A stretch of 64,000 bases of DNA from Flavobacteriaceae bacterium PS02338 (GTDB taxonomy: Bacteria; Bacteroidota; Bacteroidia; Sphingobacteriales; Sphingobacteriaceae), in contig JASCOD010000010.1 in NCBI GenBank assembly GCA_029959615.1, forward strand, positions 1 to 64,000, in the 5' to 3' direction. The translations under genes were made by a program, and so were the position numbers. The notes under the pieces are model-generated. The model worked only from the letters and a program-made list of their open reading frames with translations. It was not told the DNA's origin and searched no databases. Below, piece after piece: positions 15,897 through 24,957 of the stretch (position 1 is the stretch's first letter; every line of letters begins with the position of its first letter).

Positions 15897-17774
15897 TCAA
15901 TCTTTGCTTCCCCTACGGTTTTTCCAATTGAAAAATATAATAATAGCAAGTATTAAAATCTGTGCCGAGAGGGTTTGTACATTTGGATAAATCCCCAGCA
16001 GGTCTATTTGTGGTATAAAGCCAACAGGCGTAATAGGGACGTAACCTGCTTCTTGAAACGCCATAATTCCCTTACCTGCCAATACCACTGCCAATACAGC
16101 CACCATATAGGATGCCAGTTTGAAGAATTTTCCAATCGGGAGCTTTTTAGTAAACTTCAGGAAGACAAATGTGATAGCGGCTACGATAACCACTGAAGTA
16201 AGCACTGCCCAGTTAATAGCAGAACCTGCAACTTCGGGATTGTTCAGCTTCAATGAAGAAAGGAACAGAACCACCTCAAAGGCTTCCCTGAAAACAACTA
16301 TAAAAGCGAAAATAAATAAGCCCATCCAGTTACCTGTTTCTGAAATACGGTTTATACGGGTTTTAACAAAGTGCGTCCACTTCGATATCTCGGAATGGGA
16401 ATGAAGCCATATACCGGCAAAGAGCAATACCAGAACAGCTACAATAGCTCCAATACCTTCCATTAGCTCACGCGAAGCTCCACTTAGATTGATCAGGCTG
16501 TCTACAAAAAACCAGCCTGCTATACCAATAAGCACAGCAAGCAACCAACCAGAATGCACTGCCACAACTGCTTTTTTAACTTTCATTGGTCTCAAAACGC
16601 TTAAAATGATGAGGATGATCAACAGTGCTTCCAATGCTTCCCTTATTAATATGGACAAGGCAGAACCGTAAATAAAAGCGAAGGAATAGTCTTTTTCAGA
16701 CAATATTTTTTTTGCTGAAATGATTTCTTCTTTAAGCGTGTTGTAATACTTTTCTGCATTTTCTTTATCCTTATTCTGAAGAGCCTTTCGGTAAGCGATC
16801 ATGTCCCGTTCGATATCTCTTACCAAAGAAGGCGACGAGGCACTCAGCAGGTTTTCTACAAGCTCTATACCTTCGAGATAGGAAGTTAAAGCCAGTTTCT
16901 CAGCCTGTTTATTGTCTCCGTTCTGGAAAACGGCATAAGAAAGATTCAGATTTTCCATGGCCACGTCCAAGGGATCAGGTCTTTCGGGTTCATAGTGGCG
17001 AAGCTGCCCTACTGTAACTTTTTCCTGTGATTTATCCAGAAATCTTTGGAGCTCATCATCATTCCATTTGCTGATACTGTCCAGATGTAACCGGTTGGGA
17101 AATTTGATTTTTGCATTATCCTTATCGTGTTTAAGCGATAAGATATAAAAAGAAAGATCCCAGATTTCACTTTCGGACAAGTGGTCATAAGAAACCATTC
17201 CTGTCCCCTCAATACCCAGTTTGATAACATTATATGCCTGGAGCGGAGATATTTCGGCTTCGTGAAAATTAGTGGGAGACGGATCTAGTGCTTTACCGGC
17301 CGGTCCGTCACCAAAACCTTTGTTCCCATGACAGGAAACACAGTTGGCCTGAAATAAAACAGCTCCATTTTTTAAAGACGGATAGCGATCAGGTGTAATC
17401 TTCAGTAATCCCAGATCAAGAATTCTGTTCTTGGTGTTTAAGGCAATTTCTGAAATTTTTTCCTTTTCCTTTTTATGGGCTATGGATTGTTGCAATTCCA
17501 ATAAAGAGGTTTGCAGTTCATTGAACTTATTGTTATTGATTGCGGGTGATAACTCTTTTTGCAGTACAATGCTTTTTTCGGCAAATTCGGTCATTTCGGC
17601 GAATTCAAATTCATTGACCACTTTACCAGCCTCCACAGCTGCCGGATAATCTTTTGATATGTAATCTAATAAGGTTACTAAAGTGCGTAAGTCTTTATCT
17701 CTTTCGGCGGTCTGCGAAAATGCCTGGGATGTCCCAAGAAAGAAGAAAAGAAAATAAATATAAATTTTGTTCAT
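15897..17774 (-). CDS. Cytochrome c-FTR1 family permease fusion (PbrT-like)
   Basis: 625 residues. A signal peptide (about 20) is followed by a helical periplasmic region. A c-type cytochrome domain has heme motif CVSCH at 145-149 and a likely Met ligand downstream (GTGMVSYD). The C-terminal half is an FTR1-type permease with about seven hydrophobic segments and two R-E-x-x-E motifs (REALE about 385, REAFE about 505) that bind metal in FTR1 proteins. The layout matches PbrT and related Fe or Pb uptake permeases. The MerR gene and promoter arrangement support a heavy-metal role. It lies 64 bp downstream of the Cys-rich protein gene, probably in the same operon. Confidence 0.88.
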   Translation of the reverse strand: MNKIYIYFLFFFLGTSQAFSQTAERDKDLRTLVTLLDYISKDYPAAVEAGKVVNEFEFAEMTEFAEKSIVLQKELSPAINNNKFNELQTSLLELQQSIAHKKEKEKISEIALNTKNRILDLGLLKITPDRYPSLKNGAVLFQANCVSCHGNKGFGDGPAGKALDPSPTNFHEAEISPLQAYNVIKLGIEGTGMVSYDHLSESEIWDLSFYILSLKHDKDNAKIKFPNRLHLDSISKWNDDELQRFLDKSQEKVTVGQLRHYEPERPDPLDVAMENLNLSYAVFQNGDNKQAEKLALTSYLEGIELVENLLSASSPSLVRDIERDMIAYRKALQNKDKENAEKYYNTLKEEIISAKKILSEKDYSFAFIYGSALSILIREALEALLIILIILSVLRPMKVKKAVVAVHSGWLLAVLIGIAGWFFVDSLINLSGASRELMEGIGAIVAVLVLLFAGIWLHSHSEISKWTHFVKTRINRISETGNWMGLFIFAFIVVFREAFEVVLFLSSLKLNNPEVAGSAINWAVLTSVVIVAAITFVFLKFTKKLPIGKFFKLASYMVAVLAVVLAGKGIMAFQEAGYVPITPVGFIPQIDLLGIYPNVQTLSAQILILAIIIFFNWKNRRGSKD

Positions 17775-17838
17775 TCAAATTTTAGATAGTGACATATATA
17801 GTCAATTAATAGCTTTTCGTGTATTATAGAACGTATTT

Positions 17839-18288
17839 TTAAAAATCCAGTTCAGCAGTTATAAATTCTTTCACACCATCTGCCCCTGTTAGCTCCAGCC
17901 AGGCTTCGCTTTTATCTCCGCTTACAGACATTGCAAATGTGAAAAAGTCACAGCAGTTTCTTTCTGTTTTGATAAACTCTGTCAGTTCATCCAATACCTT
18001 ATCATCTCCCGAAAATTTATAAGCAAAACCATTTTTAAGTTCCTTTTTTTCAATTACCTGACCCTTTAAGCTTGCAATAGCGGTTTCTTTTCTTCTTTGC
18101 AGCTCAGGACTCGTCAGTTTGCAGGACATCTGTTCTGACTTATTTTTGGCATTGCAGTCGTTGCTGCACACCGTTTTCTCCGCTTGTTTCATAGTAGTTT
18201 TTTTTAAGTGATTCTGTGCATAACCACATGTTGCCAGCAATGAAAACACCAAGGTTATTGCTGCCGTTTTATATGTTTTGTTCAACAT
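17839..18288 (-). CDS. Secreted Cys-rich protein of the MerR-controlled metal operon
   Basis: 149 residues. A signal peptide (ending CGYAQ) is followed by a Cys-containing segment (VCSNDCNAKNKSEQMSC) that may bind metal. A conserved C-terminal domain then reads SPELQRRKETAIASLKG ... FIKTERNCCDFFTFAMSV ... WLELTGADGVKEFI. Soluble relatives of this domain occur beside MerR-regulated metal-resistance genes in many bacteria, but their reaction is not known. The conserved Cys-Cys in ERNCCDF is a likely metal site. A MerR-type promoter lies about 30 bp upstream. Confidence 0.7.
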   Translation of the reverse strand: MLNKTYKTAAITLVFSLLATCGYAQNHLKKTTMKQAEKTVCSNDCNAKNKSEQMSCKLTSPELQRRKETAIASLKGQVIEKKELKNGFAYKFSGDDKVLDELTEFIKTERNCCDFFTFAMSVSGDKSEAWLELTGADGVKEFITAELDF

Positions 18289-18318
18289 TTTCTATTATTT
18301 TTTAAAGATTTGCATACG

Positions 18319-18352
18319 CAAATATAAACCGTGGAGTATAGTCAACGGTCAA
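18319..18352 (-). promoter_or_regulatory. MerR-type promoter/operator for the Cys-rich protein/FTR1 operon
   Basis: On the minus strand TTGACC (18352-18347) and TATATTTG (18326-18319) are 20 bp apart. They flank the near-perfect dyad ACCGTGGAGTA/TAGTCAACGGT (18328-18349). It is the twin of the Acr3 promoter at 15406-15439, with the same spacing between each element. Confidence 0.78.
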
Positions 18353-18550
18353 GAAAAAAGTGATAAAAATTTACATAAATTTAAAAGGTGTCACTATTTA
18401 TCATGTAATACCTAAAGGATAATACGCAAGATTTATGCAGTTTGGGTACTTATTCGTAAATTCTTCCGTCATTAAATGCTCGCCAAATTGACGAGCAGCC
18501 GCAAAAAAAGAATTATAAGGATATAAAGATTAAGATGCCAACTGTTAAAT

Positions 18551-18587
18551 AAAAAAAGGCTCACCAAATCCGGTAAGCCGTTTTTTT
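18551..18587 (-). terminator. Terminator of the tra operon
   Basis: GGCTCACC and GGTAAGCC form a stem around a 6-nt loop, with A and T runs on the two sides. On the minus strand the T run follows the stem, 18 bp after the stop of the last tra gene. Confidence 0.78.
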
Positions 18588-18605
18588 ATAAACTAAAATG
18601 CCGCT

Positions 18606-19055
18606 TTAATCACTACTATTAAACTGAAAGCTCAGTTGCTTTTCGTTACCAAAGCTGTCCGAAATCCAGACTTCAAAGGATTGTGATACAGCAGATGTTG
18701 ATGTGTAATACAACCTGAATTGTTCCGTTGCTAACGGGTATAAATCGTTTGGCTGATAAGGCGGTTCATCATGATACTGTAAGGTTCCCGTTCCGTCAAA
18801 CTGGAAATAACGGAGATAGTATTGTGTGTTGCTGTAATTTCCGGTACGTTGTATCGAGATACGAATTTCTACCGTCTGCCCATTAGATACATCTTTAGGT
18901 ACAGGCATCACATTGACCTCAAAAGGAAAATCGTTCTGTATTTCGAGTTCATCATCTTTACTGCAAGACACCAACGTAACCGAAACTGTAAGGATTGCCA
19001 AAAGAACATATATTGGCAATAGTACCATTCTGAATTTATTAAATATTGCTATCAT
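18606..19055 (-). CDS. traQ: Conjugal transfer protein TraQ (DUF3872)
   Basis: 149 residues. The N-terminal hydrophobic segment runs into a lipoprotein-like Cys (VTLVSCSKDD, about residue 31). The DUF3872 domain follows: NDFPFEVNVMPVPKDVSNGQTVEIRISI ending FGNEKQLSFQFN. DUF3872 is the TraQ family of Bacteroides-type conjugative elements, whose role is not well defined. It is the last gene of the tra operon, 11 bp after traO, and a terminator follows. Confidence 0.85.
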   Translation of the reverse strand: MIAIFNKFRMVLLPIYVLLAILTVSVTLVSCSKDDELEIQNDFPFEVNVMPVPKDVSNGQTVEIRISIQRTGNYSNTQYYLRYFQFDGTGTLQYHDEPPYQPNDLYPLATEQFRLYYTSTSAVSQSFEVWISDSFGNEKQLSFQFNSSD

Positions 19056-19066
19056 TGTTCTACGTT

Positions 19067-19627
19067 TTAAAAGTTAAACCTTAAACCCACACCTGCTGAC
19101 GGGCGGAATTGTTCCAGATCCGTACCCCACAAAACTTTTGTACGTCCTTGCAGAACTAATACAAATCGGTCTGAGAGATAGGTTTCAAAAGTGAGACGAC
19201 CACCAGCTCCGTAGATGAAGTTGTCTTCATTCAAAATCTTTGCTCCGTCATACAACATCACTTCGCCACGGTTAATGGTTTCGTACCCGACCACACCTGT
19301 TAAGCCTAAGTTCAGCGTGATGTTTTTTCTACTATCGCCTAAAAGGAAGAAACTATAGCCTCCTTCGGCAGTGTAGGTTTCCTGCGGAATGCGGATAGTT
19401 TTATAATCGTGGTATTGGTGCGTATATTCCAACGCCCAAAGCTGGTAGTTCCCATTCTTACCATTTATGGTCATACCGATATTGATGTAATAATCATTTC
19501 CGATTTTATCATCGGACAATACACCAACATTTACTTCCAATCTTTTTTGTTTAGGTATCATTCGCTGAGCCTGACTGGTTGTGATACTCAAGATTATGAG
19601 CATCACGGTATAGATATACTTTTTCAT
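19067..19627 (-). CDS. traO: Conjugal transfer protein TraO
   Basis: 186 residues with a signal peptide (ending TSQAQ) and a predicted outer-membrane beta-barrel-like pattern. Features include QRMIPKQKRLEVNVG at the mature start, FFLGDSRKNITLNLGLTGVVGYE in the middle and SAGVGLRFNF as a terminal aromatic strand. It matches TraO of Bacteroides transfer systems, probably an envelope component of the mating channel. It lies between traN and traQ in the usual order. Confidence 0.88.
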   Translation of the reverse strand: MKKYIYTVMLIILSITTSQAQRMIPKQKRLEVNVGVLSDDKIGNDYYINIGMTINGKNGNYQLWALEYTHQYHDYKTIRIPQETYTAEGGYSFFLLGDSRKNITLNLGLTGVVGYETINRGEVMLYDGAKILNEDNFIYGAGGRLTFETYLSDRFVLVLQGRTKVLWGTDLEQFRPSAGVGLRFNF

Positions 19628-19653
19628 TTTATTGCTATTGTTTTAAAGTGTTA

Positions 19654-20547
19654 TTAAAATTTTAAGTGCATATCGTTAATCAAACGAGCTTTGATTAAAT
19701 CCAAATTTTCCACCTGAAGCGTTTGATGCCTGCCTCCGTTTTTCTCGAAAATTTCAATCAGCAACACTTTGTCATCGCTAATTGTAAACTGATCTAACAG
19801 GAACACATTTTGCTCTGTCAATTTTCCACCAATCTCATCCAGTGGCTTGTAAGTACGAAGCGGTATCATTGGTCGTTCCTGCACTACGGTACGTTTGGCA
19901 ACCTTTTTATCGACCACCTTGAAATTGATAAAATCAATCTGAAACGGTACATTGGTTTTGTTTCTCAATTCCGTGTGGAAATAATATTTACCGTTGTGGA
20001 TGTAAATTCCTTTAAGGATAAACTGGATGCCAAAACTCTTTGCCCCGATATGCTTTACTATGCGTTTGTCTTTCTTGTAAATGGTTTCCAACAGTAAGCC
20101 TGCCAATGAGGGCGAATTGTTGCCCAGTTCTTCAAAAAGCACATCGTTTCCGTTGGCTTTATCAACTGCTTTTTGCATCGTCAAAAGGTCATAGCTCAAC
20201 GCTTCGGGATAAGAACTGTAATACACATCAAAAGAGTAATAACGACCGTCATTGGTAATGACGGAAAAATTTGTTTCAGCTTCAAAATCCCTAACTGATG
20301 CTTTCACACGCAATACGTTTTCCGCATCTTCCGCCTTTCCGGCAATCAGGTATTCACTTCCCAAATCCACATAACGTATAGCAGTCGGGAAAATCAAATG
20401 CGAAGTTTTATCGTAGGTTACTTCCATTTTGTAAGGAGCTATCTTTCCTAAAGCGAGCGGAGTTCTTACACTATCCTGTGCATAAGATTGTACGGCAAAG
20501 CCGAGTATCAGGGCAATAGCCCAAAAAGTTTTTAAATGATTTTTCAT
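19654..20547 (-). CDS. traN: Conjugative transposon protein TraN (DUF4138)
   Basis: 297 residues, signal peptide (ending VQSYAQD). The TraN/DUF4138 motifs are clear: YDKTSHLIFPTAIRYVDLGS (about residues 45-64), AENVLRVKA, and LRNKTNVPFQIDFINFKVVDKK. DUF4138 proteins are VirB9-like outer-membrane-core components of Bacteroides type IV secretion. Followed by traO after a 26-bp gap. Confidence 0.92.
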   Translation of the reverse strand: MKNHLKTFWAIALILGFAVQSYAQDSVRTPLALGKIAPYKMEVTYDKTSHLIFPTAIRYVDLGSEYLIAGKAEDAENVLRVKASVRDFEAETNFSVITNDGRYYSFDVYYSSYPEALSYDLLTMQKAVDKANGNDVLFEELGNNSPSLAGLLLETIYKKDKRIVKHIGAKSFGIQFILKGIYIHNGKYYFHTELRNKTNVPFQIDFINFKVVDKKVAKRTVVQERPMIPLRTYKPLDEIGGKLTEQNVFLLDQFTISDDKVLLIEIFEKNGGRHQTLQVENLDLIKARLINDMHLKF

Positions 20548-20571
20548 TTTTCTATTTATTTGAGTTTAACA

Positions 20572-21915
20572 TTATTTTTTGGATACAAGGAATACCTGAT
20601 GTCCGGCTTTCAGCGTAACTTTTGGTGTTCTTACTTTTTTGGCGAAATAGCCCGAAATACCCTGAACCACCCCACGGCTTAAATCAGCCGCTACCTGTTG
20701 TCCGGCATTCTGCGTAAGCATTACGCTGGTTCCACCTGTTTGGCTCATATTACCCGCCATTTCGGTAAGAGCATTCATTTCGGGTGAATACGGAACGTAC
20801 AAACCTTGCTGTCCGTCCAGATCATAAATGGTTATATCCACCGGAATGATATTGCCCTCCAATTCTATGGAAGTAATTTTTAGCTGTAAACGTCCGCCCT
20901 GAAATTTGCCGTTGGCAGTTACAATCGTTCCTTTGGGAATAGTTCGTTGAGGCGTTTGGGCTGTTTCCAGCAATCGCAGTCTTACACCCGTTTCACCAAC
21001 AACGGTTTGTGTTTCGTGTACGCTGGCTTTGATACTGTTTTTAGGTTGTACCACCTGCTCTGTAGAACCTGCGGTATAAAACCCACGGTTTTTAGTTTGG
21101 CTCCAATCAGCTAAAAACTCTGCATCCGAAGGTTCACGGTACAACGCCGAAACAGTATTTTTCCTTGCTGGTGTGAATGCGACAAAATGCTCTTTTTGAT
21201 TTACAGCAGAAGCATTGGTAACTGTATTGTTATTACCAGAAGGTGCAGCTTCTCCTGTATTTGTAGTGCCTTGTGGTAAATACTTAGCTGCCATCTGATA
21301 AGATTTCTCCATCAATGCCAATTGGTCATCCACCGTTGTAGCCCGAGGTACATCTTTTTCCGCCAATTGCTCTTTGAGTTCATCCAATTGCCTGCGGAGT
21401 TCCATTGTTTCCGAATTATTATCCTGATAGAATGAACCTAATGTACTTTGTGCATTACGGTAACTGTTCAATGCCGAATTGCCGGATCTTCCCGAATTTC
21501 GTCCCGGGCTATAATCATAACCGTCCTCTTCTTCGGGAATTTCTTCTTCCGTATTTAGTGAGCTGTCTGTATTCCAGTAATCTGAAAGCGTTGTCAGGGC
21601 ATTTCGCTTTTCACGATCTTTTTGCTCCAACATTTCCAGCTCATACGCCTTTTGCTTATCCGATTGCATCCCTGCCTCGGTAGCCTGTGGAACAGCATCG
21701 TTCAACCCAATATTTTCCATCTCATTTTTATCTTCCGATGGCTTAAATATGAGGTACATACATCCCACGAAGACGATGCCCATCAAACCGAATATGAGTG
21801 GCTTTTTAAGCTTTTCGGTTTTTGTCTGTGTACTGTCTTGCAGCACATCAGCCGTTTCTTTCGGATTACCTTCCGTTACCCGAACAACTGTCTTTTTATT
21901 CTCATTTTCTTTCAT
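20572..21915 (-). CDS. traM: Conjugative transposon protein TraM
   Basis: 447 residues. A cytoplasmic N-terminus with a single membrane segment (PLIFGLMGIVFVGCMYLIF, about residues 39-57) is followed by a coiled-coil, low-complexity stretch. The VirB10-like C-terminal domain contains TIPKGTIVTANGKFQGGRLQL and the ending VRTPKVTLKAGHQVFLV. TraM is the VirB10-like protein that spans the envelope in this transfer system. It overlaps traL by 14 bp, so the two are probably translationally coupled. Confidence 0.92.
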   Translation of the reverse strand: MKENENKKTVVRVTEGNPKETADVLQDSTQTKTEKLKKPLIFGLMGIVFVGCMYLIFKPSEDKNEMENIGLNDAVPQATEAGMQSDKQKAYELEMLEQKDREKRNALTTLSDYWNTDSSLNTEEEIPEEEDGYDYSPGRNSGRSGNSALNSYRNAQSTLGSFYQDNNSETMELRRQLDELKEQLAEKDVPRATTVDDQLALMEKSYQMAAKYLPQGTTNTGEAAPSGNNNTVTNASAVNQKEHFVAFTPARKNTVSALYREPSDAEFLADWSQTKNRGFYTAGSTEQVVQPKNSIKASVHETQTVVGETGVRLRLLETAQTPQRTIPKGTIVTANGKFQGGRLQLKITSIELEGNIIPVDITIYDLDGQQGLYVPYSPEMNALTEMAGNMSQTGGTSVMLTQNAGQQVAADLSRGVVQGISGYFAKKVRTPKVTLKAGHQVFLVSKK

Positions 21916-22189
21916 AAATCTTATTTTTTAAAATGGTTGATATACTGTCCTGCAAGCTTGCAGGACTTTCCCTTTTTTTGAGGATAGGGTTTTCGATATG
22001 CTCAATTCTCATATCGTTTTCAGACTTTCCCGTATCGTACCATACTTTGGCAATGACCCCTGCGGTAAGCAGCAAATAACCCAGAAAAAAGTAAAGGGTA
22101 TATTGGTGTTGTTTGCGTACAGGTAGTTCCCGCCAGCGATCGTCCAATTGGTCAAAGTACCTGTCCATATTTACTCGTAATTTTTTCAT
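21902..22189 (-). CDS. traL: TraL-like membrane protein (DUF3989)
   Basis: 95 residues. The motif YFDQLDDRWRELPVRKQHQY before a single membrane segment (TLYFFLGYLLLTAGVIAKVWY) is typical of TraL/DUF3989. A short cytoplasmic or periplasmic tail follows. The position between traK and traM agrees, apart from one extra gene. It is probably a small inner-membrane component of the transfer machinery. Confidence 0.8.
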   Translation of the reverse strand: MKKLRVNMDRYFDQLDDRWRELPVRKQHQYTLYFFLGYLLLTAGVIAKVWYDTGKSENDMRIEHIENPILKKRESPASLQDSISTILKNKIYERK

Positions 22190-22206
22190 ACCTTAATGAT
22201 TATCGA

Positions 22207-22641
22207 TTATCGCATCCTGAACCGTCTGTTTGGGTTAGATAACTGTTCTTTGGGCTTTTCGGACACTTGTGCTATGGCTTCTTTTCTTGTCGGAACCGAA
22301 TTTGTAGATAGATCTGTCAATTTCGATTGCTTCAATATTTGCCCGTACTGATCTATTCTTTCAATGTTCATTTTCTGAACATCGAATAGACCGTTTTCAT
22401 ATTTTACCCACATATTGCATTCAACCTTTGGCTTATCATCGCCATTCCATTCCAGATAGGTTTTCAGCATCATAATGTTAGGCAACATCGGTTTGTCAGT
22501 TCCGTTATTACAAGCCTCTAAAAATCTGCTAATGCTATCTTTGAGCTTGTCGGCATAAGCCGCCTCCGTCTGGAAATAACCATTATATCCTTTATCTGTA
22601 AGAGTTTTTGCGAATGTGTCTAAATCAAGTAACTGTTTCAT
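22207..22641 (-). CDS. Hypothetical protein within the tra operon (144 aa)
   Basis: Soluble, charged, no signal peptide and no family I recognise. Spacing (11 bp after traK, 17 bp before traL) shows it is part of the transcript, and similar small genes occur at this place in flavobacterial transfer operons. An accessory role in transfer is inferred from position only. Confidence 0.6.
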   Translation of the reverse strand: MKQLLDLDTFAKTLTDKGYNGYFQTEAAYADKLKDSISRFLEACNNGTDKPMLPNIMMLKTYLEWNGDDKPKVECNMWVKYENGLFDVQKMNIERIDQYGQILKQSKLTDLSTNSVPTRKEAIAQVSEKPKEQLSNPNRRFRMR

Positions 22642-22652
22642 AACTTTTTCTT

Positions 22653-23276
22653 TTAGCGTTCAATCACTTCGATGTCCCTGTTTTCAGTTACAGCAAATTT
22701 TTCAATATTAAACCCTTGCGGATTGTTATCTGAACGGACAGAATTCACCAGATAACAAGAAGTAATAAGGTTACGTCGGGTTACGTTGCTTGAACGGATA
22801 ATGAACTGTTTGGCATAGGTTCGTACTGCATAAGGATAGGTATCGAAATTGCAGACCACACTGTCCACTTCGATACGTTGCTGTACATTTCCCGAAATGA
22901 TACGGTTGTAATAGCCCTTTTCCGAAAGGTCTTTGTAATAGTCAAAAGCACTTTTATCGGCAAGGTTAAACGCCCGTTTCATATTACTTTCGATGGCATT
23001 CTTATCGGGAGCCAGTGTGAAAAACAGTTCATGAAAGCGACGAACGTGTTCCCTTGCTTCTACAGGGCGGTTGATACTGGCATCCTGTGAAAGAGCTAAC
23101 ATTAATGATTTTCCATTGTCCAGCACATAAACTTTCTGGCGTTGTTCTTCTGCAAAACGGTAGGACTGCCATACGGCATATCCTACCACACTAATGCAGA
23201 GAACGGCAAACACAATGGCGTAAAGCCTAATCTGTCTGAAGCTGTTTTCAATATTTCTTAGTGTTTTAAATTCCAT
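22653..23276 (-). CDS. traK: Conjugative transposon protein TraK
   Basis: 207 residues. A VirB8-like layout with an N-terminal membrane segment (LYAIVFAVLCISVVGYAVW, about residues 17-35) and a periplasmic domain. The domain contains the TraK motifs NIENSFRQIR, FHELFFTLAPDK and IISGNVQQRIEVDSVVCNF. TraK proteins act as assembly scaffolds of the transfer channel. Upstream neighbour traJ ends 26 bp before. Confidence 0.92.
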   Translation of the reverse strand: MEFKTLRNIENSFRQIRLYAIVFAVLCISVVGYAVWQSYRFAEEQRQKVYVLDNGKSLMLALSQDASINRPVEAREHVRRFHELFFTLAPDKNAIESNMKRAFNLADKSAFDYYKDLSEKGYYNRIISGNVQQRIEVDSVVCNFDTYPYAVRTYAKQFIIRSSNVTRRNLITSCYLVNSVRSDNNPQGFNIEKFAVTENRDIEVIER

Positions 23277-23302
23277 TTTTTTTAATGATTAATTATTTTA
23301 CA

Positions 23303-24295
23303 TTATTTCATTAGCTGACCACCAATATTTCCTGCTGCTGAACCAGCACCGGCACTTGCTACATTTCCAGCTTTCATTGCGGTCTGATTTACATTACGGG
23401 TGAAGTTTCCTGCACCTCCTGCCTGGATAATCCAGCCTGTTACCGTCGGTATTGTAAAATATCCGATAATGCCAATGATCATAAATATGATGTACACCGT
23501 ATTACTCGTATCAGGTATGTAGGTCGGATCTGCAAGCATTTCAATATCACGTTCCAATATGAGTGATTGTATCCTTGCCAGCATCGAGCTGAACAAATCA
23601 GAAACAGGTAGCCAGAGATAGACACTGACGTACCTCGTGAGCCATTGGGTGAGCGTAGATTGAAATCCATCCCACACAGAAATGGCAAAGGCTATCGGTC
23701 CGAGTATGGAGAGGACTATCAGGAAAAACGTTCGTATAGTATCTATGACAAGTGCTGCTGCCTGAAACAGTATTTCCAATAAATTACGGAACCAGTCCTT
23801 TATTACTTTTTCCAACTGATAAGCGGTTCTGTCCATATACATACCTGCCATTGTTCCAATATCGGAGGGCGACCATCCCAGTTCTTCCAGCTTTTTATCA
23901 AACTCTTCGTCTGATACCATATAGGCTGTTTCAGGATTTCTGACCATTGCTTCATACTCCAACTGGTCTTTTTGTTGCTGCAACAGGTTCAGGTCAAGTA
24001 CCTGGTTTTCTAATATGGAATGTGTTCCTGTAACTACCGGGCTTAGTACCGCATTAATGGTTCCCAAAACAATGGTTGGGAAGAACATAATACACAGTCC
24101 CAAAGCAAATGGTCTTAATAGCGGAAACACATCAATAGGTTCGGCACGGCTTAAAGCCTGCCAAACCTTTAATGCCACATAGAATAATGCACCTAATCCT
24201 GCCAAACCTTTTGCCACCGCTGCCATATCGCCTGCAAGCGGCATCATATCATCGTAGAGCGACCGCAGAACTTCATGAAGATTATTCCATTCCAT
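23303..24295 (-). CDS. traJ: Conjugative transposon protein TraJ
   Basis: 330 residues with several membrane segments, as in VirB6-like TraJ. Motifs are YDDMMPLAGDMAAVAKGLAG near the N-terminus, DVFPLLRPFALGLCIMFFP (about 75-93) and GPIAFAISVWDGFQSTLTQW (about 205-224). A Gly/Ala-rich tail ends the protein. It forms the inner-membrane part of the translocation channel. traI ends only 2 bp upstream of its start. Confidence 0.93.
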   Translation of the reverse strand: MEWNNLHEVLRSLYDDMMPLAGDMAAVAKGLAGLGALFYVALKVWQALSRAEPIDVFPLLRPFALGLCIMFFPTIVLGTINAVLSPVVTGTHSILENQVLDLNLLQQQKDQLEYEAMVRNPETAYMVSDEEFDKKLEELGWSPSDIGTMAGMYMDRTAYQLEKVIKDWFRNLLEILFQAAALVIDTIRTFFLIVLSILGPIAFAISVWDGFQSTLTQWLTRYVSVYLWLPVSDLFSSMLARIQSLILERDIEMLADPTYIPDTSNTVYIIFMIIGIIGYFTIPTVTGWIIQAGGAGNFTRNVNQTAMKAGNVASAGAGSAAGNIGGQLMK

Positions 24296-24297
24296 TT

Positions 24298-24930
24298 TTA
24301 CCAGTATTTTTGATTTGAAGTTCCGTAGAGATCCAATACTCTTTTGGCATCGTCTTTCTTTTTCGCTCTCAGGTAGCTTACAGAGATATTTTTATTGGTG
24401 TAATAGCGTACAAGGCTGTGGTATTCCTTTACTTCTTTATACACACGGTCGATGATGTCCATACGTTCTTTGTCATTCAGCGAAAGGCTTGACGAGGTTA
24501 CAATCTGTTTTAATTCCTTCAGTAGCTCAGTACTTTCGTTAAGGAGTGCCGAATAGCCGTTACCGATAGCAACTAATTCCTGTGGTGTGAAATTGGGATC
24601 GTTCATCATCTTGCCAAAATTTTGAACATACATTTCAGATACATCACCTACCAGCAAAACAGTCTGCTGCACTTTGCGGGCATCTTTTACCAGATTGTTG
24701 ATCGCTTTCAGCTTATCGTAGTATTCCTTGCCTTGCTTATAGACTTTTTCAACTTCTTTGAAATTCTTCACTACATTACTTACGGTAGATGAAGTCTGTA
24801 CAATCTCATTGGCGGAGTTAAGAATTCCTGATGCCAGATTAGCCGGATCGGTTACTACCCATTGGGCTTTAGCGGTGGGTGCTATGGCAAGCATTAGTGC
24901 CGTACACACCAGTAACATTATTTTTTTCAT
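24298..24930 (-). CDS. traI: Conjugal transfer protein TraI (DUF4141)
   Basis: 210 residues with a signal peptide (ending PTAKAQW) and the DUF4141 opening WVVTDPANLASGILNSANE, then a helical domain. It is VirB5-like in layout and probably periplasmic or exposed at the channel tip. It sits between traG and traJ; no traH-like gene is present here. Confidence 0.88.
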   Translation of the reverse strand: MKKIMLLVCTALMLAIAPTAKAQWVVTDPANLASGILNSANEIVQTSSTVSNVVKNFKEVEKVYKQGKEYYDKLKAINNLVKDARKVQQTVLLVGDVSEMYVQNFGKMMNDPNFTPQELVAIGNGYSALLNESTELLKELKQIVTSSSLSLNDKERMDIIDRVYKEVKEYHSLVRYYTNKNISVSYLRAKKKDDAKRVLDLYGTSNQKYW

Positions 24931-24957
24931 TGCTTCTAAATTTTAAATGATTAATAA

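Noticed and set aside
17780..17805. Third MerR-type operator before the FTR1 gene
   Set aside because: A TGAC-ATATATA-GTCA dyad exists, but spacing to a -7 box and to the ATG is wrong, so it is not called.
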